A stretch of 64,000 nt of DNA from Stenocarpella maydis (GCA_002270565.1 NQMI01000005.1:248001-312000); one strand, 5' to 3'. Shown: positions 34,255 through 47,600, numbered from the stretch's first letter. Numbers and translations are program-made. The notes: generated by a model not told the origin, from the letters alone.

Positions 34255-34316
34255 CCGAGTGAGCAAGGTCCTTGGGTGTGTAGCAAATGTGAGAGTTGTA
34301 CATGTAACAGACTGAC

Positions 34317-34622
34317 TCATGACACGTTTTTCATGACCCCAGGGTGTACGACCTCGAGTTTCGCAGCCAGCTCCGCCCACAGCTGCTGCCCGACCTTCTT
34401 GCCCTCTGGGCTTCTCACAAAAGCAGATGGTCTAGGGTCCGCGTCAGCGTCTGGACAAATCAAAGCAACACAATCCTATACTTACGTCCCAACCTTGCAG
34501 TCATCCAGGTACTGGCCATGCGTTTCTTTGCCGCCTTCTGCCGCGTTGACCAGGGTCCGGCCCCCTTCCTCAGCGGTCCTCGCCAAGGCGGCCACGAGGC
34601 ATCTATAATAGATGTAGAACAT
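34317..34622 (-). pseudogene. 3' fragment of a short-chain dehydrogenase gene
   Basis: Two exons, 34486-34622 and 34317-34431, separated by a 54-nt intron with donor GTAAGT and acceptor TAG. They encode LVAALARTAEEGGRTLVNAA, HGQYLDDCKVGTPSAFVRSPEG and QLWAELAAKLEVVHPGV, then stop. This is the typical C-terminal end of fungal NAD(P)-dependent short-chain dehydrogenases. The Rossmann fold with TGxxxGxG and YxxxK is missing: upstream sequence to 35 kb shows none of it. The only start, an ATG at 34622, would give about 83 residues. The exon-intron structure is intact, so truncation is probably recent or the 5' part was moved. Whether it is transcribed cannot be seen. Confidence 0.6.
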
Positions 34623-35684
34623 CCAAGTGGCATCCCTGCGACGAGCGCTGGGTGTTTTGTTTATAGGGCCGGGAATGGGTCGTAGCTCGACGAGCTTAGT
34701 GAGCTTATATCTACCTCAACTCAGTACTCTCAGCCATGTCGCGCACTATGGACCTTCAATCGTGCGCTTTCTATCTAGCAAGCCCGGACGATCCGTTAAA
34801 TGGAGGCCAGTAGACGACCTGCCTTGTCGTGCGTGCGCGTGCGTCCGCCCTGAGTGCGCAAGCGAGCGCAGAGGGCAGTTGAGAGTGTGGTGCCTCGTCC
34901 GGCTCGGCGGCCGCGCGGAAACCGCTGTGTACGTGGCTGCGCGTGCAGGGCACACGTCCAGGCGTCAGCCGGCTCGCGGCGCGACCCTCGACGCTGAGCG
35001 CGCACGTCCACGGTGGCCGGGCCAGCGCCGACGGCTCGCTCCCGAGATGCGGGCGAGCCAGTGCCCTCAGCGCAGTCCGTGGGAACCGGTTGTGGATGTC
35101 ATATGTCTGGGGCGAGGATTGGTCGGGGAGTTGAAAGCTGGTAGTGTACCCTGAAAGGTACTGTTTGCCAGTTTGGTTGGGGGGGGGGGTTTGCCTGCGG
35201 ATTTTAGGCGTGTTGTTTTTAGTGATGTGTGTCGCTGCGGTTGTCGTGATGTGCGTGTGGTTGCACTTGAGATGTTGTGGATGTGTGTGGAGTGGGCAAT
35301 TGCCGCGGATACGTGCTGTATGATGCAGCCTGGTGGTGAGGTCGGTGGAGTCTTGGCGAGCGTCCGAGATCCTGTGTAAGCCAGTCGCATCAGGGGGCCC
35401 TCGGCTGTCCCTCCCGAGTTGCAACCCCGGCAGCCTGGGTTACCGTATTAGGGGCCAGACCACCGCCCTGATTGGCCTTCTCTCTTGTCTGAAATCCAGC
35501 CAGGCCAAATCTGCGTTAGTCATGTAAGCAGGTTGCATATGCGCTAGACCGAAGGAAGCGGGACGATTGCGACACAGCCAGGCCAGGCGAGGATAAAGAA
35601 GACACCAGCGGATCCGGTGTAAGCAGGTTGCAGCATCTCCCACATCCATCCTCAGCACATGGGATTCCCGCGGTCCAAGGAAAG
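34623..35684. other. intergenic, G/T-rich with poly-G tract
   Basis: Frames at 34627-35154 (plus) and 34771-35424 (minus) have no recognisable domain. A G-run lies at 35179-35189, followed by about 150 bases of T/G-rich sequence. AAGCAGGTTGCA occurs twice, near 35526 and 35621, a small direct repeat. Confidence 0.4.
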
Positions 35685-36209
35685 ATGGCGAGCACCGGAC
35701 GACGTGACGCGGCGATATCGCTGGCTCCCATGAGCCAGCTGCAGGAGGCGAGGGGCCCCGAGGACGACTGGACCGGCCTGCGAGACCGAGCCGAGAGGCG
35801 GAAGAGGCAGAACAGGCTCAACGTCAGAGCCCACCGCAGGCGGAGGGCGGCCCAGGGCCTGCTTCCGAACGCGCCGGGATCACCAGCTGCTGCCACTGCC
35901 ACTGCCTCTCCGGCCGGCACGGCACAGACCATGGCCATCATCACCACGCCCCAGGTCCTCCCCCCGCTTCGCGGACCACCTCACCCCCTCACGACCAACC
36001 ACCGCCTCGCCACAAACATCCACACCCGCACAGCCCCTCGCCCCCGGCAGCGGGCGGGCATGCGCCCGGGCGAGCGGCCGCCCGCCGGGGGACGCGCGGC
36101 GGGGCGGCGGGGCGGCGGCCATGGGGCCCCCCGGCCCCCCCGTCATCCGACTCGCTCGCCGACGCCCTCGCGGGCCAGCCCCCGAGGCGTGGTAGACATA
36201 CTCCCTTGA
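35685..36209 (+). CDS. bZIP basic-region protein, apparently without zipper
   Basis: Frame of 174 residues from the ATG at 35685. Residues 23-50 (DDWTGLRDRAERRKRQNRLNVRAHRRRR) match the start of fungal bZIP proteins of the DUF3425 type, including the N-x7-R DNA-contact signature NRLNVRAHR. Relatives usually continue with a short heptad region and then a 100-200 residue DUF3425 domain. Here the text continues as Ala/Pro/Gly/Arg-rich low-complexity sequence in very GC-rich DNA (35950-36180) and stops. Either the 3' part has been lost or an intron removes the low-complexity segment; no convincing downstream exon was found. DNA binding is plausible for the basic region, dimerisation is not visible. 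Confidence 0.45.
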   Translation: MASTGRRDAAISLAPMSQLQEARGPEDDWTGLRDRAERRKRQNRLNVRAHRRRRAAQGLLPNAPGSPAAATATASPAGTAQTMAIITTPQVLPPLRGPPHPLTTNHRLATNIHTRTAPRPRQRAGMRPGERPPAGGRAAGRRGGGHGAPRPPRHPTRSPTPSRASPRGVVDILP

Positions 36210-38540
36210 GGTGCGGGCAACGCATCGTGGCGGTGGCGGAGGGCAGGCTGCGGACGCGGACCCTGCGGGATATCCTGAGGGGACTGTGGCGGAGGGGGAG
36301 GTGGGGGGTGCGCCTGGTGGTGTGGCGGTGTGTGCGGAGGCGAGGGGCACGGGGATTGTGGAGCCCCTGGACCCCGCCGTGGGGGTCACGGAGGCTTCCT
36401 GGGAGGTGGGGGTTCTGTCCGTGGTGACGGGGAGGACGATATGGTGAGGGCGACGAATCGGTGGCGGGCTCTGAGGGGGGAGGGATCTGGGAGGTGGAAT
36501 AATGACACAGACGACAGGATTGGGACCTGCCAGCTGGCCTGTTAGCTGTCAAATGACTTGCTGATATAGAGCCTCGGGGATGTATATAACTGACCATGAC
36601 CACTGCAGAGACTGCCAGTTGGTTTCGTTTTTAACCCGGCCACAATTCCCTCTTGAAAACAAGGAGCTGCGGCAGTCACTTCACAGAGTCGTAGACGCTC
36701 AGAGACACAACGTTGGATAAAAGTTACAATCCCGATATCAATAATTTTAAAAACACAATAGCCTCTCACTCCTATCAAGGTAGTGATAGCCTCGTGATGA
36801 GGCTAGGTAACGAGCCCAAGCCTTGTGCATGCATGGGTCTGGCTGCCTAGCTATGTCTTAGCAGTTGACCCTATCTCGAGGACCAAAATGTGTTTCCTTG
36901 GTTGGCCACCTATTGAAGAAACACTGGATACATCACCTCAACAGTTGGGTTTATTATGCGCAGTCATGGCGGCTCCTCTGGACTTTGCCATTGCTCAAGT
37001 GGACAGACACACTTTATGAGGACGCTTGTAGTGATGCAAGAGACATCAATTTTGATTATACACGCCTGTAATTATTCGTCCGCAACATTCTGGCGGGGGA
37101 TGGACAACGAACCAATTGATACCACTCGAACGTATATGCGACCCGGCAGCTAACTACATTGCCAGGGAGGTGTGACTCCGCCAGCCTCGCCTGACGAGGG
37201 AAGGCCTGTCCTGTTCTCTTTTTCCTCTTGTCAATTTTTCTTCTTCAATGACTCAGCGCCCAAGCTTCAAAACTAGAGTATTTGGAACTGACCGACGCCA
37301 CAAGCCTCTGATTAAGGTTGAAACAAAACTGACTTTGGTTCGCTTCCGCATCATGATCTGACAGAGATCGGGGGCGTGGTGCAGGGGTTGATACGGCTGT
37401 CCCCGCCCCTTTCTTCAAAAAGACACGTGATGACATACCTTGGGAGGAGTCTGGCACACTGCTCCATATGAGCCGTTCACCTGCAGACAGCCCCCCCAAA
37501 GGTTGACACAGGAAGGCCCAAGTCAGTTGGCCGGGTGTCGCCAGCATCGACACCAGGGTGAAGGATGCTTTTTTATCAGCGTCCAGGGGAAGGTTGCCGA
37601 CAAAGGTAACAAGTCTGGAGCTGTTCCTAGTTTTGGTCGTTGATCATCCCGCATGAATATGCAAGCAGAAGCCGGTCAGAATCGAACCTCGATGTAGATT
37701 TGCGCATGTGACAGCAGTGAAGCCTACCTGCGTCGAGCGAAGCAAGACGAGATAAGAGCGAATCGGCAGAAAGTCTGGGCGGCATTGCCGGTGCGTGCGT
37801 TGAAATTGCTGAGGCCCACAGTCCCGCGGGAACGGGAATATCTATCAATCAAGGCTCCTACGCGCTCGGTACCGGTGTCTACCATGTGCAGGGCGCGTGG
37901 CACTAGTGAAAATGCAGAGTACGCCATTGATACACTGTATCCTATGCTCAGGACTGGAAATGACGATGGGCCCCGGGAAGCCCTGTCGAGGCATTATCGT
38001 CTCGCAGGAACACCAGAGACACACCAGCACGGGAAAGGTGCGCTGCAGAGCTGCGCACCGCTAATCACGCAGCACTATTGCTCTTCCGTTCGTAACCCAC
38101 AGCCAGGCACCTGGCCCGGCCCTGGCAAAAAGCCTGGTGGAGCTCCCGGTGGCTGCTGCATCTCGACGTAGTGTACTACAGTACTCCGTCTGTAGGTCAG
38201 GCCCTGTCTGTACTCCTCCGTACTACGTGTGGCCTCCCGAGAGGCCGGCGTCGACATGCCGACCCCGACGAGCATGCGCCACGAAGCCACGGCAGGACCG
38301 CTGTGGGAGGGCATGATTGGAGCGCGTCTATGCAGGCCGTCGTGTCGTCTCTCCCTGCGCTCAAAGCCGCAACGCCCTGCGAGCGCCGGCCTCTGGGGGA
38401 GAAGCTGCCGAGCGCCGGCGACTGTGGCGGTGGTGTCTGATGCATGATGAGCCCACGGCCGCAGGCAGGCACCACAGGAGGAGGCACAGCTCGCGGCGAG
38501 AGAGATGACACAGCTAGGCCAAGGCGGGTTGGGGGGGGGG

Positions 38541-38556
38541 NNNNNNNNNNNNNNNN
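38541..38556. other. assembly gap (16 N)
   Basis: Sixteen undetermined bases that directly follow a run of ten G, so the gap probably reflects a sequencing stop in a longer poly-G tract. Confidence 0.95.
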
Positions 38557-39040
38557 AAGGAAGGGGCCCCGCCGAAAAGCACGAACCCAACCCACTCCTG
38601 TCCTGACGATCCGATTAAAGTTAATCACCCATGCAAACGTCTTCTAGGAAATGCATTACAGCATCATTCTGTCCGCCTGTGTTCCTGCACGGTTTGGCTC
38701 TGCGGTGGACTGCAATCACTGTAAGCGTGACACGTCCTATGCTGCCTACTTGATCACCCGTTAGGGCTCAGAACACGCTCTTAGCAGCTAGCTGGAACAA
38801 ACGTTCCAATGGTTAAGATCAGATGACTCGAGGTGACTGTTGCTTGGTCAGAGCAGAACTTGTGTGGTCAGTATCAAACTTGATATTCGCAACGGCGAAC
38901 CAATTCTGGGTCGCGCCTCGGTCTTGGACTCGCAAAACATTATTCACTGCCCGGTGTAGTAACTGGCAGGCAGTTGTCCTCCGCCCACCCCCCCCCCCCC
39001 CCGCCAGACCACGAATATGGAATACGCTCAGAGCTAACAA

Positions 39041-39084
39041 CCAGACCAGACCAGACCAGTCCAGTCCAGTCCAGTCCAGTCAGT
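39041..39084 (+). repeat. pentanucleotide microsatellite CCAGA/CCAGT
   Basis: Three to four CCAGA units followed by about five CCAGT units, with an abrupt unit change at about 39056. It lies in noncoding DNA. Confidence 0.9.
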
Positions 39085-41362
39085 CGGCCGGTCCCTGGGC
39101 TTGTGGCGTCTGGGCTGGAGCTTATGTCCAGGCTGCCACGCCACGCACCAGCACAAGAGGGTCTCTTGGTTTACCCAGGGGAGACACGGGCTGCATGACA
39201 GTGTGACATGCTGCAGGCCCGGTCGGTTGGATGCCATCAAGCTCAGCAGCCGTCTCGCTCAGCAGCCATCTCGCTGAGAATCAGCAGATGCGGCATCCGA
39301 GGACCGGCCAGCAACGCACCTCGGCTCGTATCGTATCGGGCCCCCTCTCGTGACGGCTGCACGGCATGCCTCTACACAGTAGTGTACTGCCTCCCTCCCC
39401 CTCATGCCATGACGACATCCACGCGAAACAGGACACCACACTCGGGCGTGAGCCTGACCTTGTCTGTCAGCCCGGGGACCGCAGCTCATCAGCCGCCTTC
39501 TTCACGAGCTTGGGAGTCCCCGGCAACCCCCACGGCTGCCTCGCCCCTGGCCTGCAAGCTGCCATCCCAACCCTACGGAGGCGTATCCGAACCACAGAAA
39601 CCCCTTTCGTCAAGCCCCCAATCTGAGCTTGGCCTGCTTGGTACGCGTCGGGCCCATTCGATTAAGCCTCTGCTAGACTCCTGGCATCTCCCACGCAGCC
39701 ACGCTACACTCCAGCCTCACGCACGGCCGCCGGCCTTCCCGCAGCCTTGGCGTGCTGGGATTATTTGTTTTTTTAATCTATTTTCCCATCTTTTATGGTT
39801 TTTTACCCAGTCGTGAGGATTCGGATTCGCCTGTCCTCAGGAGTCCAGATCTCCAACCCGCCAATTTCAGGCCCAGACTGCGCCAGACTGTCCGTCAGAA
39901 GTGTCTGGACTGTGCCAAGGGCTTCCACGACAGCACATGGCCCACCAACCATGTCCCAGCCAGCCGCCGTGCCCACAGATTCTTTGCAACGTGGGAACAT
40001 GACGAAACCTGGGACGATAAGCACACTGGTCTGGCCCCACTGTTTCTATTTCGAGACCGGTGACGCTCTCGGTTGGCCAGAGGCTAGCCCAGATCCACCG
40101 TATCCTGCCCCGTTCGGCCCCGTGCACGACTTTTTTCCCACCCCGAGCCAAACCATCACCGAGGGCTCTTCAGAGCTCTGTCGCCTCCTCCACTCATGTG
40201 TGCCATCTCTTGCCCATCATGGGGGGGGGGGCCGCATTTCTTACACACTACCTCTCATCGCCCCACCATCTCGCAGCACTCACCTAGCCGTTAGCGGTGC
40301 CGGCTCCTCTGGGTGCCCAGTCTGCAGTTCGTCGGCCTCGTCTTGGGAGGCGGGGCCTGTGGTCTGCTCCAGCACAGACGGCCAACATCCAGCTGCAGCT
40401 GGGAGCATGGCATGGCACGCGTGCCAACGCGTGGCATGAGCTTGACGCCGTATCTGTCCCGCCAAGCTGGGCCCGAAATGACCAGGCGGTGCTGTGGGCT
40501 GAAGGCCCTGGGCCCGGAAGGGTCCCTGAACAAGGTTGCACACCCCACTCCCCTGTCTGAGGTCCCACAGAACAGGCTTGCCCTGGCGACATACCCGAGC
40601 CGACATGGATCATCAAGATCTACCGCGGGATCAAGAAGCACTGGATACTTGGGCACCTGGGCCTACCTCGGAAGATTCTGCGGTGGTAGCCACGCCTGCC
40701 CGCCCGATCCGGCTCATCCTGCCGCGCTCTGTCGTGCCAGCAGTCCTCTCTTTCACCGCTTGCGCTTGCGCGCACCACGCTACCCCGGTGTGGCAGGCCA
40801 CATGAAGGTTCGCCCAACCATCGTACTAGGGGGAGGGGAGCAGCATGACAGGGTTGCTCTCTACGAGAGGGCAGTGGCCAATTGTCCTCTTATCTCCTGG
40901 CCGCCTGCAGGAGTGTGTGACTCGGGGAGCTCGTCAAGGCCTGCGCCGACCAAGGTATCTATCCCGCACGCGCGTGCTTACTGAGGTACATGCGCGCAGT
41001 ACCGTCCCGGCGACGCCCCCTATCAGGGATCGGGACCGACGAGAGTTTTCCCAGTTGCAAAAGAAACAAGCCCAGAGTGGAAAGTCCAGAAGTATAGACT
41101 GAATGTGGAATCGAGCCTCCTTTTGCTTCAGCCGCTTCGGCTGGCCAGCTGGGGGGACTTAGTCCCACCACGATGGGCCCCTTCCTAACATCCCCACCCC
41201 ATAACCGCGGGGACCAAGCGTTAGCAAGCATGTTAACGTGCTCGACACCTCCACCGCAATGCATCACTAATAGGATACTATGTAGCAAGGCTATGACCTC
41301 GTATCCCGTTGGCTGTGGACCTGACCCACGCGGCGGGTTCGCCAATCTTTGCGGGCCAACAA

Positions 41363-41696
41363 GTTTTTTTTTTTCTTTTTGCCTTTTGACCATCTTCAGC
41401 GGCGGCCAGGTTTCTCGGGTCGCTTTCTTTCCTGCAATCATATTCTCTCGCTTTGTTGTACTTTCGTCATTCCCGAGGTGGCTTGGTTGTGGTCTTCCCT
41501 ATCTGTCCGCCTGTCTGTGTCGATTCGGCCTTGTCACTCGCTCGCCTTGTTATCAGACCCTCGCTTTCCTCCATTTTTTCCCTCACCTGTTATCTTCTTT
41601 TTTTTTGTTTGTTTGTTTTTGCAGACCTGACAGAGATAAACGTCAACACTGCCAGAATTCCATGAGGGCTACCAGGTGCGCAGAGGGACACTCAAG
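41363..41696 (+). promoter_or_regulatory. pyrimidine-rich leader of the glucan synthase
   Basis: T-runs (41363-41374 and 41598-41622) and C/T-rich sequence lie immediately upstream of the start codon. An out-of-frame ATG at 41662 opens a 13-codon frame overlapping the true start at 41697, a possible upstream reading frame. Promoter role inferred from position. Confidence 0.4.
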
Positions 41697-44600
41697 ATGT
41701 TAGTCCCGGAGACTCTGCTTCTCCTCCTGGGTGCTCTCTTACCTGCCCAGGCCCTGAAGTATGAACCGGACTATGTGGATTGGAACCTGAACACGAACCA
41801 GAACGCGCAACAGCCCTTGGAGTACTCGGGGAAATGGACGGAGGACAACCATGAATTCCACCCGTCCCCAAAGAACTGGAGGTTTCCATTTTACACACTC
41901 TTCATCGATAGGTTTGCCAACGGCGACCCCACAAATGACAATGCCAACGGCACGGTCTTCGAGACGCAGATTATGGGGACGCAGCTCCGGTTTGGTGGTG
42001 ACATACAGGGCCTGGTCGACAGTCTTGACTACGTCCAGGGCATCGGGGTGAAGGGCCTCTACATCGCCGGCTCGCCCTTTATCAACCAGCCCTACGCTGC
42101 TGATTCATACTCGCCCCTCGACCACACCCTCCTGGACCTTCACTTTGGAAATATCACAACATGGCGCATGGCTATCGACGAGATCCACCGGCGCGGCATG
42201 TAAGTAGCATCCTCGTGACAGCCTCGATGGGCGCGACGAGGCTTGGCACAAAAGCTTAGCCATTCCCACAGATGCTGACACACAACCCCAGGTATATCAT
42301 CCTCGACAACACTGTCGCGACTATGGGTGATCTCATGTAAGCCAATGCCCGACCCACCCATAAGCACCCTCCCGATGCTGACGTCCCCGCAGCGGTTTCA
42401 CAGGCTACTTGAACAAGTCGGCACCGTTCGTTCCTAAACACGAGCACACGGCGCTCTGGAAGACCTCCCGGCGCTACCACGACTGGACGTTCGGAACAAC
42501 ATTCAACACCACTTGCGAGAACTTTCCCAGGCTCTACTGGGACAATGGTTCTGAGGTTGAATCTGCCGTTTATGACAGCTTTGGCGGCTGCTATAATGGC
42601 GACTTCGACCAGTTTGGTGACACGGAAGCGTTCGGTGTCTACCCTGATTACCGCCGACAGCTTACCAAGTTCGCCTCCGTGCAGGATCGGCTGCGCGAGT
42701 GGGTCCCTGATGTGCTCCAGCGCCTCTCGGTCTTCTCGTGCCTGACCATCCAAATGCTGGACATCGACGGCTTCCGTTATGACAAGGCGACTCAGGTTAC
42801 GGTCGATGCTGAGGGCAAGTTCTCGGCAAGCCTCCGCAAGTGCGCCAGGGAGGTTGGCAAGGATAACTTCTTCCTCCCCGGCGAGATTACCGGTGGTGAC
42901 ACCTTCGGTGCTGTCTACATTGGCCGCGGCCGTCAACCTGAGCAGTACATCGACAACGAGGAGAAGGCCGTCAACCTGACGAATGCTACCGCGGCCGACA
43001 TGGATATTTTCATCCGGGAGGAGGGCCAACAAGCCCTTGACAGCGCAGCCTTCCACTACTCCATCTACCGTAATCTCCTTCGATTCTTGGGTATGGATGG
43101 CGGCATGGAGGCTGCGTACGATCTCCCCAAGAACTGGGTTGCGGCCTGGAACAGAATGCTTCAGACCAACGACTTCATCAATGCCGAGACTGGCCTCGTG
43201 GACCCCCGACACATGTACGGAGTGGTGAACCAGGATGTCTTCAGATGGCCTGCCATCACCTTCGGTATCGAACGCAACCTCCTCGGCCTGTTCATCACCA
43301 CTCTCCATATGCCCGGTATCCCGCTGCTCCTGTGGGGAGAAGAGCAGGCATACTACGTGCTCGACAACACCGCGTCAAATTACATGTTCGGAAGACAACC
43401 CATTGCTTCAAGCCCCGCATGGCACGCCCACGGTTGTTACAGCCTTCCCGGGGAGCTGTATTTCCACATGCCACTCAACGCTACTCTGCATGGATGCGAC
43501 GATCCCACGGTAGCCTGGGACCACAGAGATCCGAGCCACCCGATGCGAAATGTCATCAAGCACATGTACTTCCTCCGCGAGCAGTACCCGGTCCTGAAAG
43601 ACGGCTTCTACCTGGAGCAGCTCTCTAACCATACGGAGTGGATCTACCTGCCCGGAAGTTCCGGCGTCGGTACCGAGATCGGTCTGTGGTCGACCATGCG
43701 CTCTTCCTTCCTCGGCATCCAAGGCATGGACGCAGAAACACCCGTGTGGCTGCTCTATCACAACCGCAACAGCTCGTACACGTACACCTTCGACTGCACG
43801 GACAAGGAAGAGGCTCTGATTTCTCCGTTCGACTCGGGGACGACTGTGAAGAACCTGATCTTCCCCCACCAGTCGATGGAGCTGAAGGACTCGCCCAAGA
43901 AGCTTAGGATCAACGGCTCAACAGAGTACAATGGCTGTGTCGACTCCATCACCCTCGATGCGTTCGAGTACCGCGCATACGTCCCTGTGAAGCAGTGGAT
44001 CCCCCCGCCACCGATGCTCACCAAGTTCAAGCCCGGCCACGACTACAGGATCCAATCCACTGAGGAGAGCAACACCGTCCTTGTTGAGATCCACACCAAT
44101 GTCCTCATGGACTGTGACTTGTTCACCAAGGCCATCAGCTTCACTTCGATTACAGAATCGGATCTCACGCCATCCGTTGACACTTCTACGGTCAAGTGTG
44201 GAAACGTGACAACCATCGAGCAGCCTGATTACCCTGGCGTCTTGGAGTCTGCGTGGGGATGGTCTGCAAACATCACTGGCTTGGCCCCGGGAATCCACCA
44301 AATCATTGTCAACAACGCCACGACCGCTGATCGCGGCTCCTTCACTGACGCCACGGACCGGTTCCTCCTCCGGATTGGTGGGCCGGACAACCCGCTCGTC
44401 TGGCCCCAGTCGTCCAACTACTCATCAACTCTTGCGAGCAAGAACCCGGACGGAAGCCTGACCCTGAAGCATACCGCCCCGGGCGCCAGCTGGTACCGCT
44501 ACTCGACAAACTGGCGCTCCTCGTTCAGCAACTGGACAAAGTATGAGCCAACCACCACTGTGGACATGCTGCCGTGGGAGGGGACCAAGGACCAGGAGTG

Positions 44601-47600
44601 GGAGGGCGAGCACGTCATTGTGCAATACCACAGCAAGCTCCTCGACAGCAGCGCCTACGAGCAGCAGGGCGATGTTGACTACAACGGACCAAGCCGTCGA
44701 TTCCCGCACATCTGGGCGGCGGGCCCTTTCAACCAATACGGCTACGATGCTGGTACGAGCAATCAGTTCACGCACACTGCCGAGTCGATGTGGGAGTGGC
44801 ATTTCATGGACGAGTGGCCAGCGACCGTACAGCTTAGTGTCTGGGGGATGAACCCCGACAAGCAGCCGGACCAGTCGTTTGTCTTTGGTGATATCGACGG
44901 TGACGGTGTCCTTGACCGCCTCCCGCCCTCCTCGCTCGTGGAAAGCAACATTAACATCACCAAGGCGCCTGCCAGGCCGCACCTGGCCTACAGGATCGTT
45001 ATTCAGGACTCTACCCTGAGATACGGCCTGGTGCCTGTGGGCAGCATGTGGCAGCAGCTGGTCTTGTACCTCCTGCTCTGGATCCTGCCCGTCGTCCTCG
45101 GGTTCTCCGCGGTGCAGGCTTTCAAGCGCTCCTTCTACAAGATCAAGTTCAACGAGGTCGGTGTGGCCAAGGCTTCCGGGTTCAACCTACTCGTATCCAG
45201 GGCCAAGGACACCATCGCCAGTTTCGGCGGCAAGGACGAGAAGGACGCCGGCGCGCTGATCGCAGCCGCCGCAACAGGATCAGCCAAGCGAAAGCGGGTT
45301 CTCATCGCCACCATGGAGTACAACATCGATGACTGGGGCGTCAAGATCAAGATCGGAGGTCTGGGTGTCATGGCCCAGCTGATGGGCACGGCCCTGAAAC
45401 ACCAGGATCTCATATGGGTTGTTCCGTGCGTCGGGGGTATCGACTACCCTGTTGATACCCCAGCGGACCCGATGTTTGTCAAGATCATGGGCCAGTTCTA
45501 CGAGATCCAGGTGCAATACCACAAGGTTGACAACATCACCTATGTGCTTCTCGATGCGCCCGTCTTCAGGAGGCAGACCAAGGCAGAGCCATATCCCCCT
45601 CGTATGGATGATATGGAGAGTGCCATCTACTACTCCGCCTGGTAAGTCAACTGTGGACTACATGTCTGGTTGGGTTTCGCCATGCTAACACCTTTTAGGA
45701 ACCAGTGTATTGCCGAGACCGTCAACCGCTTCCCCGTCGATATGTACCACATCAACGACTATCACGGTGCTTGCGCTCCGCTGTACCTCCTGCCTCGCGT
45801 CATCCCCGTGGCTCTTTCTCTCCACAATGCCGAATTCCAGGGCATGTGGCCTATGCGCACACCTGAGGAAAGTAAGGAGGTCTGTGAGGTCTACAACCTG
45901 TCCGAGGACATCGTCAAGGAATATGTGCAGTTCGGTTCAGGTAAGTCTCTCCGGTGACAACCTCCTAAAAAGCGCGGAAGCTGACCAGCGAGCAGTCTTC
46001 AACTTGCTGCATGCCGGCGCCAGCTACCTGCGAATCCACCAACAGGGCTTCGGCGCAGTGGGTGTGTCCAAGAAGTACGGCGACCGGTCCTATGCGCGTT
46101 ACCCTATCTTCTGGGGCCTCAAGAAGGTTGGGCAGCTGCCAAACCCGGATCCAACTGTGAGTGCTGGGCTGTCCTGCCTCCCCGACCTCCTTTATGAGCG
46201 GCCAAGACTGACTATTCATCCCGTAGGACACTGCCGAGTGGAGCAAGGACACCGCACTCACCACCGATGCTCCCAAAATCGACAAGGAGTTCGAGGCAGG
46301 CAGGGCAGATCTTAAGCGCCAGGCTCAGGAATGGGCCGGCCTTGTGCAAAACCCTGACGCCGAACTGTTCGTCTTCGTGGGGCGCTGGTCTCTCCAGAAG
46401 GGTGTCGACCTCATCGCCGATATTTTCCCCTGGGTTCTGGAAACATACCCCCAGACCCAGCTTATTGTAAGTGCAGCCTCGGGCGTCCGAATCCCCGGCC
46501 GTGGAAGCTAACCTACATGGCAGTGCATTGGTCCCATGATTGATCTCTACGGTAAATTCGCCGCCCTGAAGCTGGCCAAGCTGATGGAGAAGTACCCCGG
46601 TCGCGTCTACAGCAAGCCTGAGTTCACGGCGCTGCCTCCTTACATCTTCAGTGGTGCGGAGTTTGCCCTGATCCCCTCCCGAGACGAGCCCTTCGGTCTC
46701 GTTGCCGTTGAGTTCGGCCGCAAGGGAGCCCTGGGTGTCGGTGCCAGAGTCGGTGGTCTCGGACAAATGCCCGGCTGGTGGTACACGGTCGAGAGCACCA
46801 AGGCATCGCACCTGTTGCACCAGTTCAAGAACGCCATCGTGGCGGCACTGAAGACGGACACGCAGACCCGGGCAATGATGCGCGCGTACTCGGCCAAACA
46901 GCGGTTCCCCGTTGCCGAGTGGCTTGAGAAACTCGAGAAACTGCAGCAAAACGTCATCAGCATCTCCGAAAAGACTGCCAGGAAGGCCCCCAAGAAGAAG
47001 TTCCTGTCAAGCACGATGAACCTCCTGAACCCCAGCAGGGAGGCGCTGAACACCGAGATCCAGCTGCAGGACCGCACGCCAGCTTGGATGACACAGGTTC
47101 CTGACCATGACGACTCCTCCACAATGTACAACCAGTCCCGCCTCACAACAGCTCTGAACACGCCGATGCACTCCCGCCCCGGGACGCCTGGCTACGACTC
47201 GGCCGTGAGCTCGCGCTCGGGGACACCTCAGCCTTGGAACCCTGGCCATGGCCGCATGGAATCCGATTCACCAAGCGTTCTCTCCTTTTCCAGACCATTC
47301 GCCCTGGGCATGCAGGACAATACCAGCCGGGCGTCCATGCTCAGCGTCGACGAGGTCGTGGGTGAGCGGCATGACTACAAGCTCCAGCAGACAGATCCCT
47401 TCTTCACCGACTCCAGGGGTGAGTTCTACACGGAATTCGAGAAGAAGCTGGGCGGCCTGGACGCGAGCAACTCCATCTCGGATCTGTGTATCGAGGACTA
47501 CCTGATCAAGTCCGAGAAGGAGTGGTTCACGGAGTTCCGTGACGTGCGGCTGGGCCGTGGCCGCGGCCGTGATCACTCGGCGTCGCGGCCGGGGTCTCGT

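Larger units (their letters stand above)
36210..41696. other. 5.5-kb region without supported gene
   Basis: It contains GC-rich sequence to 36,480, AT-richer sequence to about 37,100, an assembly gap at 38541-38556, C/G homopolymers at 38988-39002 and 40221-40231, and a CCAGA/CCAGT microsatellite at 39041-39084. Frames such as 39208-39816 and 40313-40984 are Pro/Ser/Arg-rich with no domain and overlap each other in all frames. The right end is the promoter and leader of the glucan synthase. Confidence 0.45.

Noticed and set aside
35179..35330. Telomere-like T/G-rich stretch
   Set aside because: No TTAGGG array; the sequence is irregular GT-rich DNA after a poly-G run.
39208..40984. Several 100-220 residue frames on both strands
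   Set aside because: Overlapping in all frames, Pro/Ser/Arg-rich, often without ATG, no splice partners and no domain.
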